Below are positions 53,801 to 58,247 of a stretch of 64,000 nt of DNA, one piece after another. A program made the position numbers and the translations under genes. The notes beneath the pieces were generated by a model. The model saw only the letters and a list, made by a program, of their open reading frames with translations. It was not told the origin of the DNA and did no database searches. How positions within the stretch are numbered: position 1 is the first letter of the stretch; every line of letters begins with the position of its first letter. The DNA comes from Pieris napi (taxonomy: Eukaryota; Arthropoda; Insecta; Lepidoptera; Pieridae). Location: NCBI RefSeq assembly GCF_905475465.1, contig NC_062242.1, positions 10,629,501 to 10,693,500 on the forward strand, in the 5' to 3' direction.

Positions 53801-55617
53801 TTATCGTAGAACCGTTATTTACTTATGAATATTCATTAACGCGGTCTATTTCGTGTAATTTATTCAAATTTAATATATCAATCTGATTTTAATACGCCCG
53901 TACTATGATTTATTGTTACGATGTATGAAAGTAATTACATTATTTGCATAAATTGATCGAACGTGTTACGTGTAGGAGAAAACGGGTTCCGCACAAGGTC
54001 CCAAAACTTGATGGGGCATGGGGTAGGTATGTATCCGGACAAGGACACGCTGTTACCGTGTACTGCTACGGGCTGGTGGCGCCGTGGGGTTCTAGTGGGT
54101 ATGCTCAGTCCCGCATCACCCACCAGAAGCCAGTCGCGCCGTCGACCAATAAAAGCTTGTTGTTTTTCGGAAACAATTGATTGACCAGGAAACCTTCTAG
54201 GTTGTTTCTTCGTATATATTAATGTATGTACCATGTTTCTTCGTATATATAAAAACTATGACCTTCAAAATTAATAATAAATTGTTCAATAATAAAACTT
54301 CTATGAGTGGAATACTTTTGGTGAACGAAGAAGTCTGACTCAAATTAAATATAACGAATTATTTTTTTTATAGAATAGGGACTCGCGAGTGAGTTGCGGG
54401 CCTTTCAAAATTTATTCATTTAATATCAATCAATGTCAATTTAAAAAAAAAGTCTAAACTAGATATTTTTAAACAGGCCAAAGTAAGCTCACATTTGCCA
54501 AAGCTCCCTGGAGGTCAATGCCCTCCTGGGTCCTAATATCTTATGAACATAAGTTAATACCGTAATAAAACTTAATTTTATAACTGTTTTAGGGTCGTTA
54601 TTTATTTATCAGCGGACGTGTTATTTTATGAGTTTCATATAAAGCTCGTGGAAGCTTTATAGAGCGTTTCTTGATGATGTGTTTGTGATGAGAAAACGTT
54701 TTCTAATATAGTTTGCTATATCACATAATAGTTCTGTGTCATATTCGCGTCTTGCTAAAGCACGATTGTCATAGGTTTATGTCCCGGTGAAACAAAATTT
54801 AGAAAGATAGAGGATTGCTTCAGTTTTGTCTCTGAGATACAGACGTACCTCGTTGGTAAAAATATATTCAATGAAACAGGTGTATGTGTGTCATATGTCA
54901 AATAGGGATTCAAACGGCTCATTGGTCTAGTGGTTAGTACCCCTGATTGCATATTCATAGGTCCCGGGTTCGATCCCCGGCTGAAACAAACATCGATGTG
55001 ATGAGCTTTTGGTGTTGTGCTTAGGTCTTGGGTGTTAAAATATGTATTTATATGTCTATCTATCTATAATATGTATGTATATCCGTTGCCTAGTACCCAT
55101 AACACAAGCTTCACCAGCTTAGCATGAGACTAGGTCAATTGGTGTGAATTGTCCAATCATAAAAAAAAAGATAGCATAAAATAAAGACATTAATGCCAAA
55201 TTGTTGTCTGGATAATATAAATACATTTTATTACATGTTTTAAAAAGTCCTATATAAAATATTCCCATTCCACACGATCAAAATTAAGGAAAACATTTTC
55301 CGAAAATAAAGCTAAAGTAATAATATACCATTAAACCTCTCATACCAATAACATAAAACTTTTATTTTATTGATATGATTTTCCTATGAAGCAATTCTTC
55401 ATTCTGCACAAAGGAAATGACGAGAAAAATAGATTACCTGATCTTGTGGCTCCATCGCGAACCTCTGTTCCTCGTAACCATGGCAACCGGTAACAAAGAT
55501 CACTAACAGGAACCAAACATCCGTCCCCCATTTCCGTTTTGCGATGGATGTTCTATTTTTGAATTTCGAATCATCCCGCGCGCGCTTTTCTCGTAACTCA
55601 CATTCGATTAGCGCCAT
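23802..55617 (-). CDS. kirre/rst: Kirre/Roughest-family Ig adhesion receptor, 19 coding exons, 818 aa (spliced)
   Basis: Spliced CDS on the minus strand. Exons: 55438-55617, 48813-48963, 42504-42584, 42020-42171, 41330-41421, 39841-39949, 38660-38833, 34604-34706, 33964-34097, 31573-31699, 30622-30767, 29770-29923, 28956-29185, 27971-28129, 27454-27551, 26853-27004, 25977-26075, 24897-24983, 23802-23830. Every junction is GT-AG with matching phase, and the total of 2457 nt is divisible by three. Order: signal peptide, five Ig domains (about residues 50-152, 153-255, 256-347, 348-434, 435-534) with all ten Ig cysteines, transmembrane segment 539-563, an R-R-R-R stop-transfer, and a tail of about 255 residues ending A-T-H-V. 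The mature start QRFAMEPQDQ and the Ig1 text QWTKDDFGLG are hallmarks of fly Rst/Kirre. Known role of the family: homophilic and heterophilic adhesion in myoblast fusion, eye patterning and nephrocyte diaphragms. The P-L-A-G-P-V tail motif recalls Kirre; I cannot settle kirre versus rst. Confidence 0.92.
24155..24345 (+). mobile_element. SINE family I, body only (copy B)
   Basis: Counterpart of 4070-4262. Confidence 0.65.
24897..24983 (-). CDS. kirre/rst: kirre/rst exon 18, copy B (cytoplasmic tail)
   Basis: Encodes Y-P-V-H-T-A-K-P-G-S-T-P-A-P-P-P-Y-S-A-I, then R-N-S-Q-H-M-P-S. 87 nt, phase 1 to 1. The donor TCAG|GTACAT is weak. If it is not used, translation reads through to a TAA after G-T, giving a tail without the PDZ ligand. 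Identical to copy A. Confidence 0.85.
25036..25268 (+). repeat. Interspersed repeat family III (copy B)
   Basis: Counterpart of 4948-5190, with a short deletion after cagggggcga. Confidence 0.7.
25281..25667 (+). mobile_element. Non-autonomous Helitron, second family (copy B, intron 17)
   Basis: 387 bp starting TCTATATATATAAAAATG and ending GGCCAGCTAG. Copy A has the undisturbed target actaata|ttcata at 5199/5200, so the boundaries are exact and insertion was between A and T without duplication. Confidence 0.9.
25977..26075 (-). CDS. kirre/rst: kirre/rst exon 17, copy B (conserved tail box)
   Basis: Encodes P-Q-V-P-V-P-P-Q-T-G, then DLRYAATYGNPYLRNSS. The R-Y-x-A-x-Y-G-N-P-Y-L-R box is the best-conserved cytoplasmic motif of fly Rst/Kirre. 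99 nt, phase 1 to 1. Acceptor TTATAG|GTC, donor CTTG|GTAAGG. Identical to copy A. Confidence 0.9.
26853..27004 (-). CDS. kirre/rst: kirre/rst exon 16, copy B (cytoplasmic tail)
   Basis: Encodes S-L-Q-G-S-L-T-R-S-I-D-T, then N-G-N-G-S-Q-N-N-S-L and N-N-L-G-L-P-V-G-G-E. 152 nt, phase 2 to 1. Acceptor ATACAG|GTC, donor GAAG|GTATGT. Identical to copy A across the exon. The flanking intron downstream of 27030 differs strongly between the copies. Confidence 0.87.
27454..27551 (-). CDS. kirre/rst: kirre/rst exon 15, copy B (cytoplasmic tail)
   Basis: Encodes N-P-G-A-Y-V-Y-D-Y-P-Q-G-Y-V-P-P-P-H, then Q-S-P-P-Q-L. This tyrosine- and proline-rich part of the tail could bind SH2/SH3 adaptors (inference). 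98 nt, phase 0 to 2, identical to copy A. Confidence 0.87.
27971..28129 (-). CDS. kirre/rst: kirre/rst exon 14, copy B (cytoplasmic tail)
   Basis: Encodes E-Y-T-S-S-D-R-S-D-S, then GLPLAGPVALP and Y-S-N-D-Y-S-D-Q-S-Y. The P-L-A-G-P-V motif also occurs in the fly Kirre tail. Several tyrosines are candidate phosphorylation sites (inference). 159 nt, phase 0 to 0, with one silent difference from copy A. Confidence 0.9.
28626..28905 (+). mobile_element. tRNA-derived SINE, family I (copy B)
   Basis: Counterpart of the element at 8522, with small internal deletions. Confidence 0.8.
28956..29185 (-). CDS. kirre/rst: kirre/rst exon 13, copy B (transmembrane segment)
   Basis: Encodes T-L-P, then a hydrophobic span of about 25 residues from L-F-I-I-I-T-G to V-L-V-V-L-C, followed by H-R-R-R-R-Q-K as a stop-transfer. 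The juxtamembrane tail ends D-S-Y-D-L. 230 nt, phase 1 to 0. It differs from copy A at two silent positions. Confidence 0.92.
29403..29667 (-). mobile_element. tRNA-derived SINE, family II (copy B)
   Basis: Counterpart of 9313-9562. Head and B box preserved. Confidence 0.75.
29770..29923 (-). CDS. kirre/rst: kirre/rst exon 12, copy B (Ig5, end)
   Basis: Encodes D-Y-A-T-K-L-D-E-S-S, then Q-S-K-H-Y-G-M-Y-N-C-S-V-T-N-E-Y-G-N, with the second Ig5 cysteine. 154 nt, phase 0 to 1. It differs from copy A at two silent positions. Confidence 0.92.
30622..30767 (-). CDS. kirre/rst: kirre/rst exon 11, copy B (Ig5, first part)
   Basis: Encodes Q-P-K-I-L-S-N-R-T, then V-S-I-E-C-E-A and I-R-W-Y-F-E-G-K. 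146 nt, phase 1 to 0. It differs from copy A by two missense changes: Glu here for Asp in G-S-E-G-(E/D)-T, and Lys here for Thr in S-V-P-(K/T)-P-D. These are the only amino-acid differences between the copies that I found. Confidence 0.92.
31058..31540. mobile_element. Short element family V (copy B only, intron 10)
   Basis: Starts aaaaagtgcgtgagtaggta and ends gcgcctaaagaagtttcact, the reverse of the element at 43495, with a pyrimidine-rich core cttactctctctcaatcgg. It lies only about 33 nt from exon 10. Absent from copy A. Confidence 0.65.
31573..31699 (-). CDS. kirre/rst: kirre/rst exon 10, copy B (Ig4, end)
   Basis: Encodes K-V-F-V-E-E-A-T-A-G-R-Y-I-C-K-A, then G-Y-P-E-I-E-S-E-A-T, with the second Ig4 cysteine. 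127 nt, phase 0 to 1. The acceptor reads TTCCAGCAG|GTT, a NAGNAG tandem site, so a leading Gln codon may be included or skipped. It differs from copy A at four positions, all silent. Confidence 0.92.
31845..32100 (-). repeat. Interspersed repeat family IV (copy B only, intron 9)
   Basis: Starts caaaaatcatttattcatat, includes ctgccagttctcaaatcaag; no counterpart in copy A, so it inserted after the duplication. Confidence 0.6.
33472..33735 (+). mobile_element. tRNA-derived SINE, family I (copy B only)
   Basis: Full head (gtgtaggcctagtggcttc, ggttcgatccc) and body, ending gtagcgccactga plus T-rich tail. Not present in copy A, so it inserted after the duplication. Confidence 0.8.
33964..34097 (-). 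CDS. kirre/rst: kirre/rst exon 9 (Ig4, first part); last single-copy exon
   Basis: Encodes P-P-S-F-R-T-R-P-R-N-I-E-A-E, then T-L-S-C-D-V-D-G and E-I-R-W-L-F, with the first Ig4 cysteine. 134 nt, phase 1 to 0. Its donor, GGG|GTAAGT, lies 18 nt from the right edge of the duplicated block. This is the last exon before the duplicated half, and its phase fits exon 10 of either copy. Confidence 0.92.
34203..34412. repeat. Three tandem 70-bp repeats (intron 8)
   Basis: Units start agattatggtgtaaat at 34203, 34273 and 34343. The first two are identical by eye; the third has a few changes. Non-coding. Confidence 0.92.
34604..34706 (-). CDS. kirre/rst: kirre/rst exon 8 (Ig3, end)
   Basis: Encodes I-I-F-N-V-S-R-K-H-N-K-A-V-V-K-C-E-V, then S-V-G-K-N-E-A, with the second Ig3 cysteine. 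103 nt, phase 0 to 1. Acceptor GTTTCAG|ATA, donor ACTT|GTAAGT. Confidence 0.9.
35889..36175. repeat. Imperfect tandem duplication of about 143 bp (intron 7)
   Basis: Two adjacent units, each starting gccataatataaaataata and ending near tttacgtgaat, differing by small indels and substitutions. Non-coding. Confidence 0.85.
36650..36785. other. GC-rich island in intron 7
   Basis: gtcgcgtgacggtcggccgc and ccaatatggcggcgcc stand out from AT-rich intron DNA. The second text resembles a YY1-type site. Could be an enhancer, an alternative promoter or a transposon end; nothing distinguishes these by eye. Confidence 0.35.
37925..38055 (+). repeat. Interspersed repeat family III, degraded
   Basis: Recognisable pieces gctcatctgatggtaagtg, ccatggatactcacattgcc and cttgaaataccctaag in intron 7. 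Confidence 0.5.
38660..38833 (-). CDS. kirre/rst: kirre/rst exon 7 (Ig3, first part)
   Basis: Encodes V-K-Y-A-P-K-I-N-V-S, then RFRCLADANP and Y-R-W-Y-I-N. The V-K-Y-A-P-K linker is the family boundary between Ig2 and Ig3. 174 nt, phase 0 to 0. Acceptor TTCCAG|GTG, donor ATG|GTAAGC. Confidence 0.92.
39500..39605 (-). repeat. Interspersed repeat family III, degraded
   Basis: Reverse orientation; ggccggcaacgcacttgcga and gtgtccatggacgg. Confidence 0.55.
39841..39949 (-). CDS. kirre/rst: kirre/rst exon 6 (Ig2, end)
   Basis: Encodes L-T-C-Q-A-Q-N-T-A-D-R-A-Y-R, a near-invariant family motif with the second Ig2 cysteine, after I-A-H-H-N-Q-T. 109 nt, phase 2 to 0. Acceptor TTGCAG|GTC, donor GAA|GTAAGT. 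Confidence 0.9.
40109..40420 (+). mobile_element. tRNA-derived SINE, family II (intron 5)
   Basis: Head gggcctcatagcctagcgg, B box gggttcgattcccgg, body with gtaccgggcgagtgc, A-rich end. The longest family II copy in the window. Confidence 0.75.
40834..40930 (-). pseudogene. 5S rRNA-derived sequence, 5'-truncated
   Basis: On the minus strand about 95 nt match the 3' four-fifths of insect 5S rRNA: accggttctcgtccgatcac, gttaagcaacgtcgggc, agtacttggatgggtgaccg, then the end gttggc plus TTTTT. The first ~25 nt of 5S are replaced by unrelated sequence. It is therefore a pseudogene or the head of a 5S-derived SINE rather than a working gene. The internal promoter boxes look largely intact. Confidence 0.8.
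41037..41312 (-). mobile_element. tRNA-derived SINE, family I (intron 5)
   Basis: Reverse orientation; starts agtggcgctacaacc and ends at the tRNA head gccactaggccaacactgct, close to the exon 5 donor at 41329. Confidence 0.8.
41330..41421 (-). CDS. kirre/rst: kirre/rst exon 5 (Ig2, middle)
   Basis: Encodes I-T-W-V-D-G-N-Q-N-V-I-R-N-G, then E-Q-L-P-D-E-Q-R-Y-R-T. It supplies the Ig2 tryptophan. 92 nt, phase 0 to 2. Acceptor CTTGCAG|ATA, donor CGAG|GTATGT. Confidence 0.88.
41683..41992 (+). mobile_element. Non-autonomous Helitron (intron 4)
   Basis: 310 bp, same family as the element at 10813 (same ends TCTAATATAT and CAGCTAG), inserted between A and T. Its 3' end lies 27 nt from the exon 4 splice donor. 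Confidence 0.87.
42020..42171 (-). CDS. kirre/rst: kirre/rst exon 4 (end of Ig1, start of Ig2)
   Basis: Encodes G-V-P-A-I-R-S-R-Y-A-H-L-T-V-L-V, then P-D-P-P-R-I and VDIECVSEGGKPAAE, with the first Ig2 cysteine. 152 nt, phase 1 to 0. A Helitron ends only 27 nt beyond its donor, inside intron 4. Confidence 0.92.
42504..42584 (-). CDS. kirre/rst: kirre/rst exon 3 (Ig1, second part)
   Basis: Encodes GDYSLDIRDLTLEDDGNYQC and the following Q-V-S-S-G-L-N, including the D-x-G-x-Y-x-C Ig motif that closes Ig1. 81 nt, phase 1 to 1. Acceptor TTTTCAG|GTG, donor AATG|GTAATC. Confidence 0.9.
42741..43088. mobile_element. MITE with 25-bp perfect terminal inverted repeats (intron 2)
   Basis: 348 bp. Left end gtttcctagaaaagcggtgc...; the right end is its exact reverse complement over 25 bp. 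The inverted symmetry continues imperfectly outward (taaagct on both sides) and inward (acggccgt). There is no coding capacity. Multiple acggccgt motifs give it a GC content unlike the surrounding intron. Confidence 0.8.
43495..44117. mobile_element. Short element family V, with GA-rich core (intron 2)
   Basis: Starts gagaaacttctttaggcgca and ends aagtttcacttttgacatgt plus cgcacgcactttttt. The core is a long purine run (gagagagagtgaga). The same ends and core occur in inverse orientation at 31058-31540, and related ends at 62748-63112, which defines the family. Confidence 0.65.
46682..46968 (-). mobile_element. tRNA-derived SINE, family I
   Basis: Reverse orientation, full length, with a recognisable B box (ggggtcgaacc) and body. 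In intron 2. Confidence 0.8.
47052..47225 (+). mobile_element. Degenerate tRNA-SINE-like element
   Basis: Head gtgttggcctagtggctga with a deletion before the B box, then an unrelated body (ggtgga, tcggggtggac). Low similarity to family I beyond the head. Confidence 0.45.
48813..48963 (-). CDS. kirre/rst: kirre/rst exon 2 (Ig1, first part)
   Basis: Encodes S-A-I-V-G-S-R-V-T-L-P-C-R-V, then QWTKDDFGLG and G-S-D-E-E. It carries the first Ig1 cysteine and tryptophan. The acceptor is TTTTCAG|AGC and the donor GAAG|GTAATT. Length 151 nt, phase 0 to 1. It is highly similar to the family Ig1 signature, the domain most used in trans adhesion. Confidence 0.92.
49098..49290 (-). mobile_element. SINE family I, truncated
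   Basis: Body only, lacking the tRNA head, in intron 1 near exon 2. Confidence 0.65.
50210..50350 (-). mobile_element. LINE 3' UTR fragment
   Basis: Shares ggtggccttattgct, the ctcttccagacaacca block and a T-rich end with the 3' UTR of the LINE at 50761. Confidence 0.55.
50761..51842 (-). mobile_element. 5'-truncated LINE (reverse transcriptase C-terminus and 3' UTR)
   Basis: An open frame of about 250 codons on the minus strand (stop at 51082) includes N-P-A-K-S-Q-V, N-L-G-V-F-F-D, L-P-I-L-D-Y-A-D and RRQLGWLPIRFRRHAHLLQL, then A-I-K-L-W-N-T-L-P. This is the carboxyl-terminal part of a non-LTR reverse transcriptase. Its 3' UTR contains the ggcggccttatcgcta block and ends in aataaataaa-type repeats near 50761. 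It lies in intron 1. The frame is intact over this part, so insertion was fairly recent. Confidence 0.85.
52788..52925 (-). repeat. Interspersed repeat family III, partial
   Basis: Reverse orientation; contains actgaagtatttccgaacca and ggccggcaaca. Confidence 0.65.
53336..53385. repeat. GA-rich simple repeat
   Basis: Near-perfect (ga)n run within agtgagagagagcgagagag and following bases, in intron 1. Confidence 0.85.
53464..53730. repeat. Family III composite: two fragments in opposite orientation
   Basis: 53464-53560 is a plus-strand 5' part (acgggcaggatcacctgatg to gcgttgccggctta). 53600-53730 is a minus-strand 3' part (actgaagtatttccgaacca). A nested or inverted insertion is likely. Confidence 0.55.
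54912..55172 (+). mobile_element. tRNA-derived SINE, third tRNA-headed family (intron 1)
   Basis: Head ctcattggtctagtggtta with ggttcgatccccggct (A and B boxes), then a body with ggtcttgggtgtt, TATATGT-rich DNA and tagtacccataacacaagc, ending gtgtgaattgtcc. The tRNA region does not end as a free tRNA gene would. Confidence 0.75.
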
Positions 55618-55693
55618 TTTGTTTTACTTCGGCGCATTGTGGTCCAGAATTTGAGACATTTGAACACTCTTATCATCTAGTTAATGACATTAT
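55438..55693 (-). CDS. kirre/rst: kirre/rst exon 1 (5' UTR end, start codon, signal peptide)
   Basis: The ATG is at 55617-55615 in a good context (ACAAAATGG). An in-frame TAA lies three codons upstream, which fixes the start. The first 60 residues hold a basic stretch, a hydrophobic core (V-W-F-L-L-V-I-F-V) and a likely cleavage after G-C-H-G, then QRFAMEPQDQ. The donor is CAG|GTAATC, phase 0. A polypyrimidine tract plus CCAG at 55694 suggests this exon is itself preceded by an intron, so a noncoding first exon and the promoter lie further right and were not identified. Confidence 0.88.
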
Positions 55694-56109
55694 CTGGAAA
55701 AAAAGAAAGATAAATTAGTACGTGTTAGTTTAGGCGGATGTATGACACGTGTCTCTGGCGCCACCGACATTTTTAAACTTTGTACTAAAAATAAACGACT
55801 CACATAGACGCTTTCTTCGGTTGACAAATTAAAACTTTCTAAGTGAATGTAATCCTATGAGATAATAAAATATCTTTGAACCGTATTAAAATTTAAAATT
55901 ATGTTTTCATATTTATGTGCTAAAACATTAAAAAATATAGAATTATTATGAGCGTTGATAAAATATTAAGAACGTATGTATCGTAGAATTCTTTAATTAT
56001 CACATTCGGTTGTTTTGGTTGGTGGTCTTTATTAAAATGAAGATCTCATTTATTTTTTTGTATTAATTATTTTGTACTATAAATTAAGTTTCGTACTCTT
56101 GCACTTAAC

Positions 56110-56180
56110 AATTATTTTTTTACTGTTCATTAGCCTTGCCTGGAAGAGTACCTAAGTAGAGATAAGGCCGCCAGATGCAC
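56110..56180 (+). mobile_element. LINE 3' UTR fragment
   Basis: Contains gcctggaagag and gataaggccgcca, the conserved 3' UTR block of the LINE family at 50761. Confidence 0.5.
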
Positions 56181-56934
56181 CTTTTTTTAAGCTAATTCTA
56201 AATATTATCATTTAATTCTTGTTCAATACAGTGTAAATAAATAAATAATGTTAATAACAATTATAAAATGCAACCACAGAGGCGTAAAATAACCTTTTAA
56301 ATTGTTCATTTGTATGATATTAAATATATAATAAGATTTATCTAATAATACGTGTTTTGTATTTGATTAGAATTTTTCTTTTGTTGTACATGATTTGAAT
56401 AACGTTTATTTTTTACTCCTACACTCTACAGTTAACATAAATTATTTACAATTTTACAACATATATTTACAATTTTCATAACCTACTTAGCAATGATTTA
56501 AAATTAATAACGTTAGTTAGTTACGACTTATCGAAAGAAGTTAATCCTTATCACATATTACTCTGCTTCAAAAAAATACTCATAAACATTAAAATTCTTT
56601 CATGAATAACAAAAACTAAGTGCAATAAAACCAAGTACAAATGTGCGTCCGGTTTAAAATATAGATTTAATTTCTTTTAATCTATTTTAGTGTGATTATG
56701 CGTTGTGTGTCGCACATGCTTAGCCATGTGGCGGCAGACTTTATCAATGAAACACAGCAATATAGTTGCTAGATATGATGAGTCAAATTTCTGTTACTAA
56801 TGGATAATATAACTTTGTCCAGGAATTCATGGTACATTGAACTGATGTTATTGCTTTGCTTTGTTCCATTAGTTTTGTCTCATGTCTTATGTAGTTTTGC
56901 ACTTCTTGTGCTGACCTTATATAATTTTTTTTCT

Positions 56935-57055
56935 CACAGTGGTTGCCTGGAAGAGATTGCACGAAAGCGATAAGGCCGCCAATTGCTCTCCTTTCTATTT
57001 TATTTGTTTTACTTGTACTATATTTTTGCATCGAAGTGTAAAAAAATAAATTAAA
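56935..57055 (+). mobile_element. LINE 3' UTR fragment
   Basis: Contains gttgcctggaagagattgc and gataaggccgccaattgc, ending in an aataaattaaag tail; same family as the LINE at 50761. Confidence 0.6.
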
Positions 57056-57139
57056 GAAACTTTATTATATTATAATATTAACAAAAAATATTATAAATCT
57101 ATATTTTATAAAATTTAAAAACAAATCTGAGTACATGTT

Positions 57140-57370
57140 TTTTTTTTATAACAGGGGGCAAACTGGCAAGAGGCTCACCTGATGTTAAGTATTACCGTCA
57201 CCCATTGAGACTCACACAGCCAGATGGCTCGCAAGTACGTTGCCTCTTATACACTCTTTGCCTGAAGGACCCTAAGTTGAATTGGTTCGGAAATACTTCT
57301 GTGGGTAGCTGGTTCCACATAGTGGTGGTACGCGGCAAATACTGCCTTAAAAACGCTCATTTGTGGAACG
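57140..57370 (+). repeat. Interspersed repeat family III
   Basis: Starts ataacagggggcaaactgg, includes ggctcacctgatgttaag and gttccacatagtggtggt. It lies upstream of the copia element. Confidence 0.7.
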
Positions 57371-58013
57371 ATAAACGAACCAAAAATATTGTTTTAAAAA
57401 TATCTACAACTAATGTCGAGGAAGAGTCGAGACTTGCCCGAACTATGACTCCTGTATCTCTGAAGTCCAATATGTTTGGGACATACCGGAGTTATTCTTA
57501 TTGATTAACTTTATATTAAGTTACAATACGATGCTTAATGATAATTTTTTTAGAACACCTTTCTAACGTATATATTTTTAAATTATTTACAGAGTTATGT
57601 ATGTCTTATGTGTTTTCTTTTTAACTGTAGTCTGTAATACTACCACATTATAGCCATCAAATAAGTTTTATTTACACGCAATAGTCACTTCTAGATATCT
57701 ATAGAAGTCATAGACCACCATATGGCCGCAACAAATATTATTTTAACGCCTCCTTTTTATAATTGTACGCACTTTAGTTAATTAACGTCTGTGGCCAAGA
57801 TGCGCTCACTTTCCCATGATTTTTTGGTTTGTTTATAGTTTATTAAATTAACTTTATGGTAGGATAATTATTTTTATCTTACCTCCTCTAAGTTTTAGAG
57901 AAGTTAATATTGACTAATTACAAGCCTTTTTCTTTTGTATCAGATTAGGTAATTATATTTATGTATTGGTTTTAAGTGATCGGACTGTTCTGTGTACTAA
58001 TTCCAAATAAATC

Positions 58014-58172
58014 TATTAGAGGAAACTCTTTGGTAATTTGCATACATATTATATCGTCATAGTTCGTTATTTAAAGTTGGCGTTGCTATGGTCTTGTTAT
58101 GTTTTTATATTGTCAATTATTAATAAACTGGACTGCTGCACGCGACTACCGCTGCACACTTATAACCCAACA
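58014..58172 (+). repeat. Copia 5' LTR
   Basis: 159 bp, starting tattagagg and ending cccaaca. Contains AATAAA near the middle-right. I see no mismatch with the 3' LTR. Confidence 0.92.
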
Positions 58173-58174
58173 AA

Positions 58175-58188
58175 GGTTATGGGCCCAG
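58175..58188 (+). other. Copia primer-binding site (initiator tRNA-Met half molecule)
   Basis: The sequence ggttatgggcccag is complementary to the anticodon stem-loop side of initiator tRNA-Met. Drosophila copia is known to use this internal half-tRNA primer rather than the tRNA 3' end. It starts 2 nt after the LTR. Confidence 0.8.
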
Positions 58189-58247
58189 TCATAGTCCAGT
58201 AAATTAATAAAAAAAAAGGGGGAACTAGAGTGCTTAACCTAGTAACG

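Larger units (their letters stand above)
55700..58008. other. Region upstream of kirre/rst exon 1, no gene seen
   Basis: AT-rich DNA holding two LINE 3' fragments and one family III repeat. It should contain at least one noncoding exon or the promoter of kirre/rst, given the acceptor-like site at 55694, but I cannot locate it. Confidence 0.5.

Noticed and set aside
53935..54234. Overlapping open frames on both strands in a GC-richer patch
   Set aside because: Frames are open in three readings at once, as expected for GC-rich DNA without stops. None has a recognisable domain. It is more likely part of a repeat.
54912..54985. Possible tRNA gene (A and B boxes visible)
   Set aside because: The tRNA-like part lacks a proper acceptor stem and continues into a SINE body; it is a SINE head.
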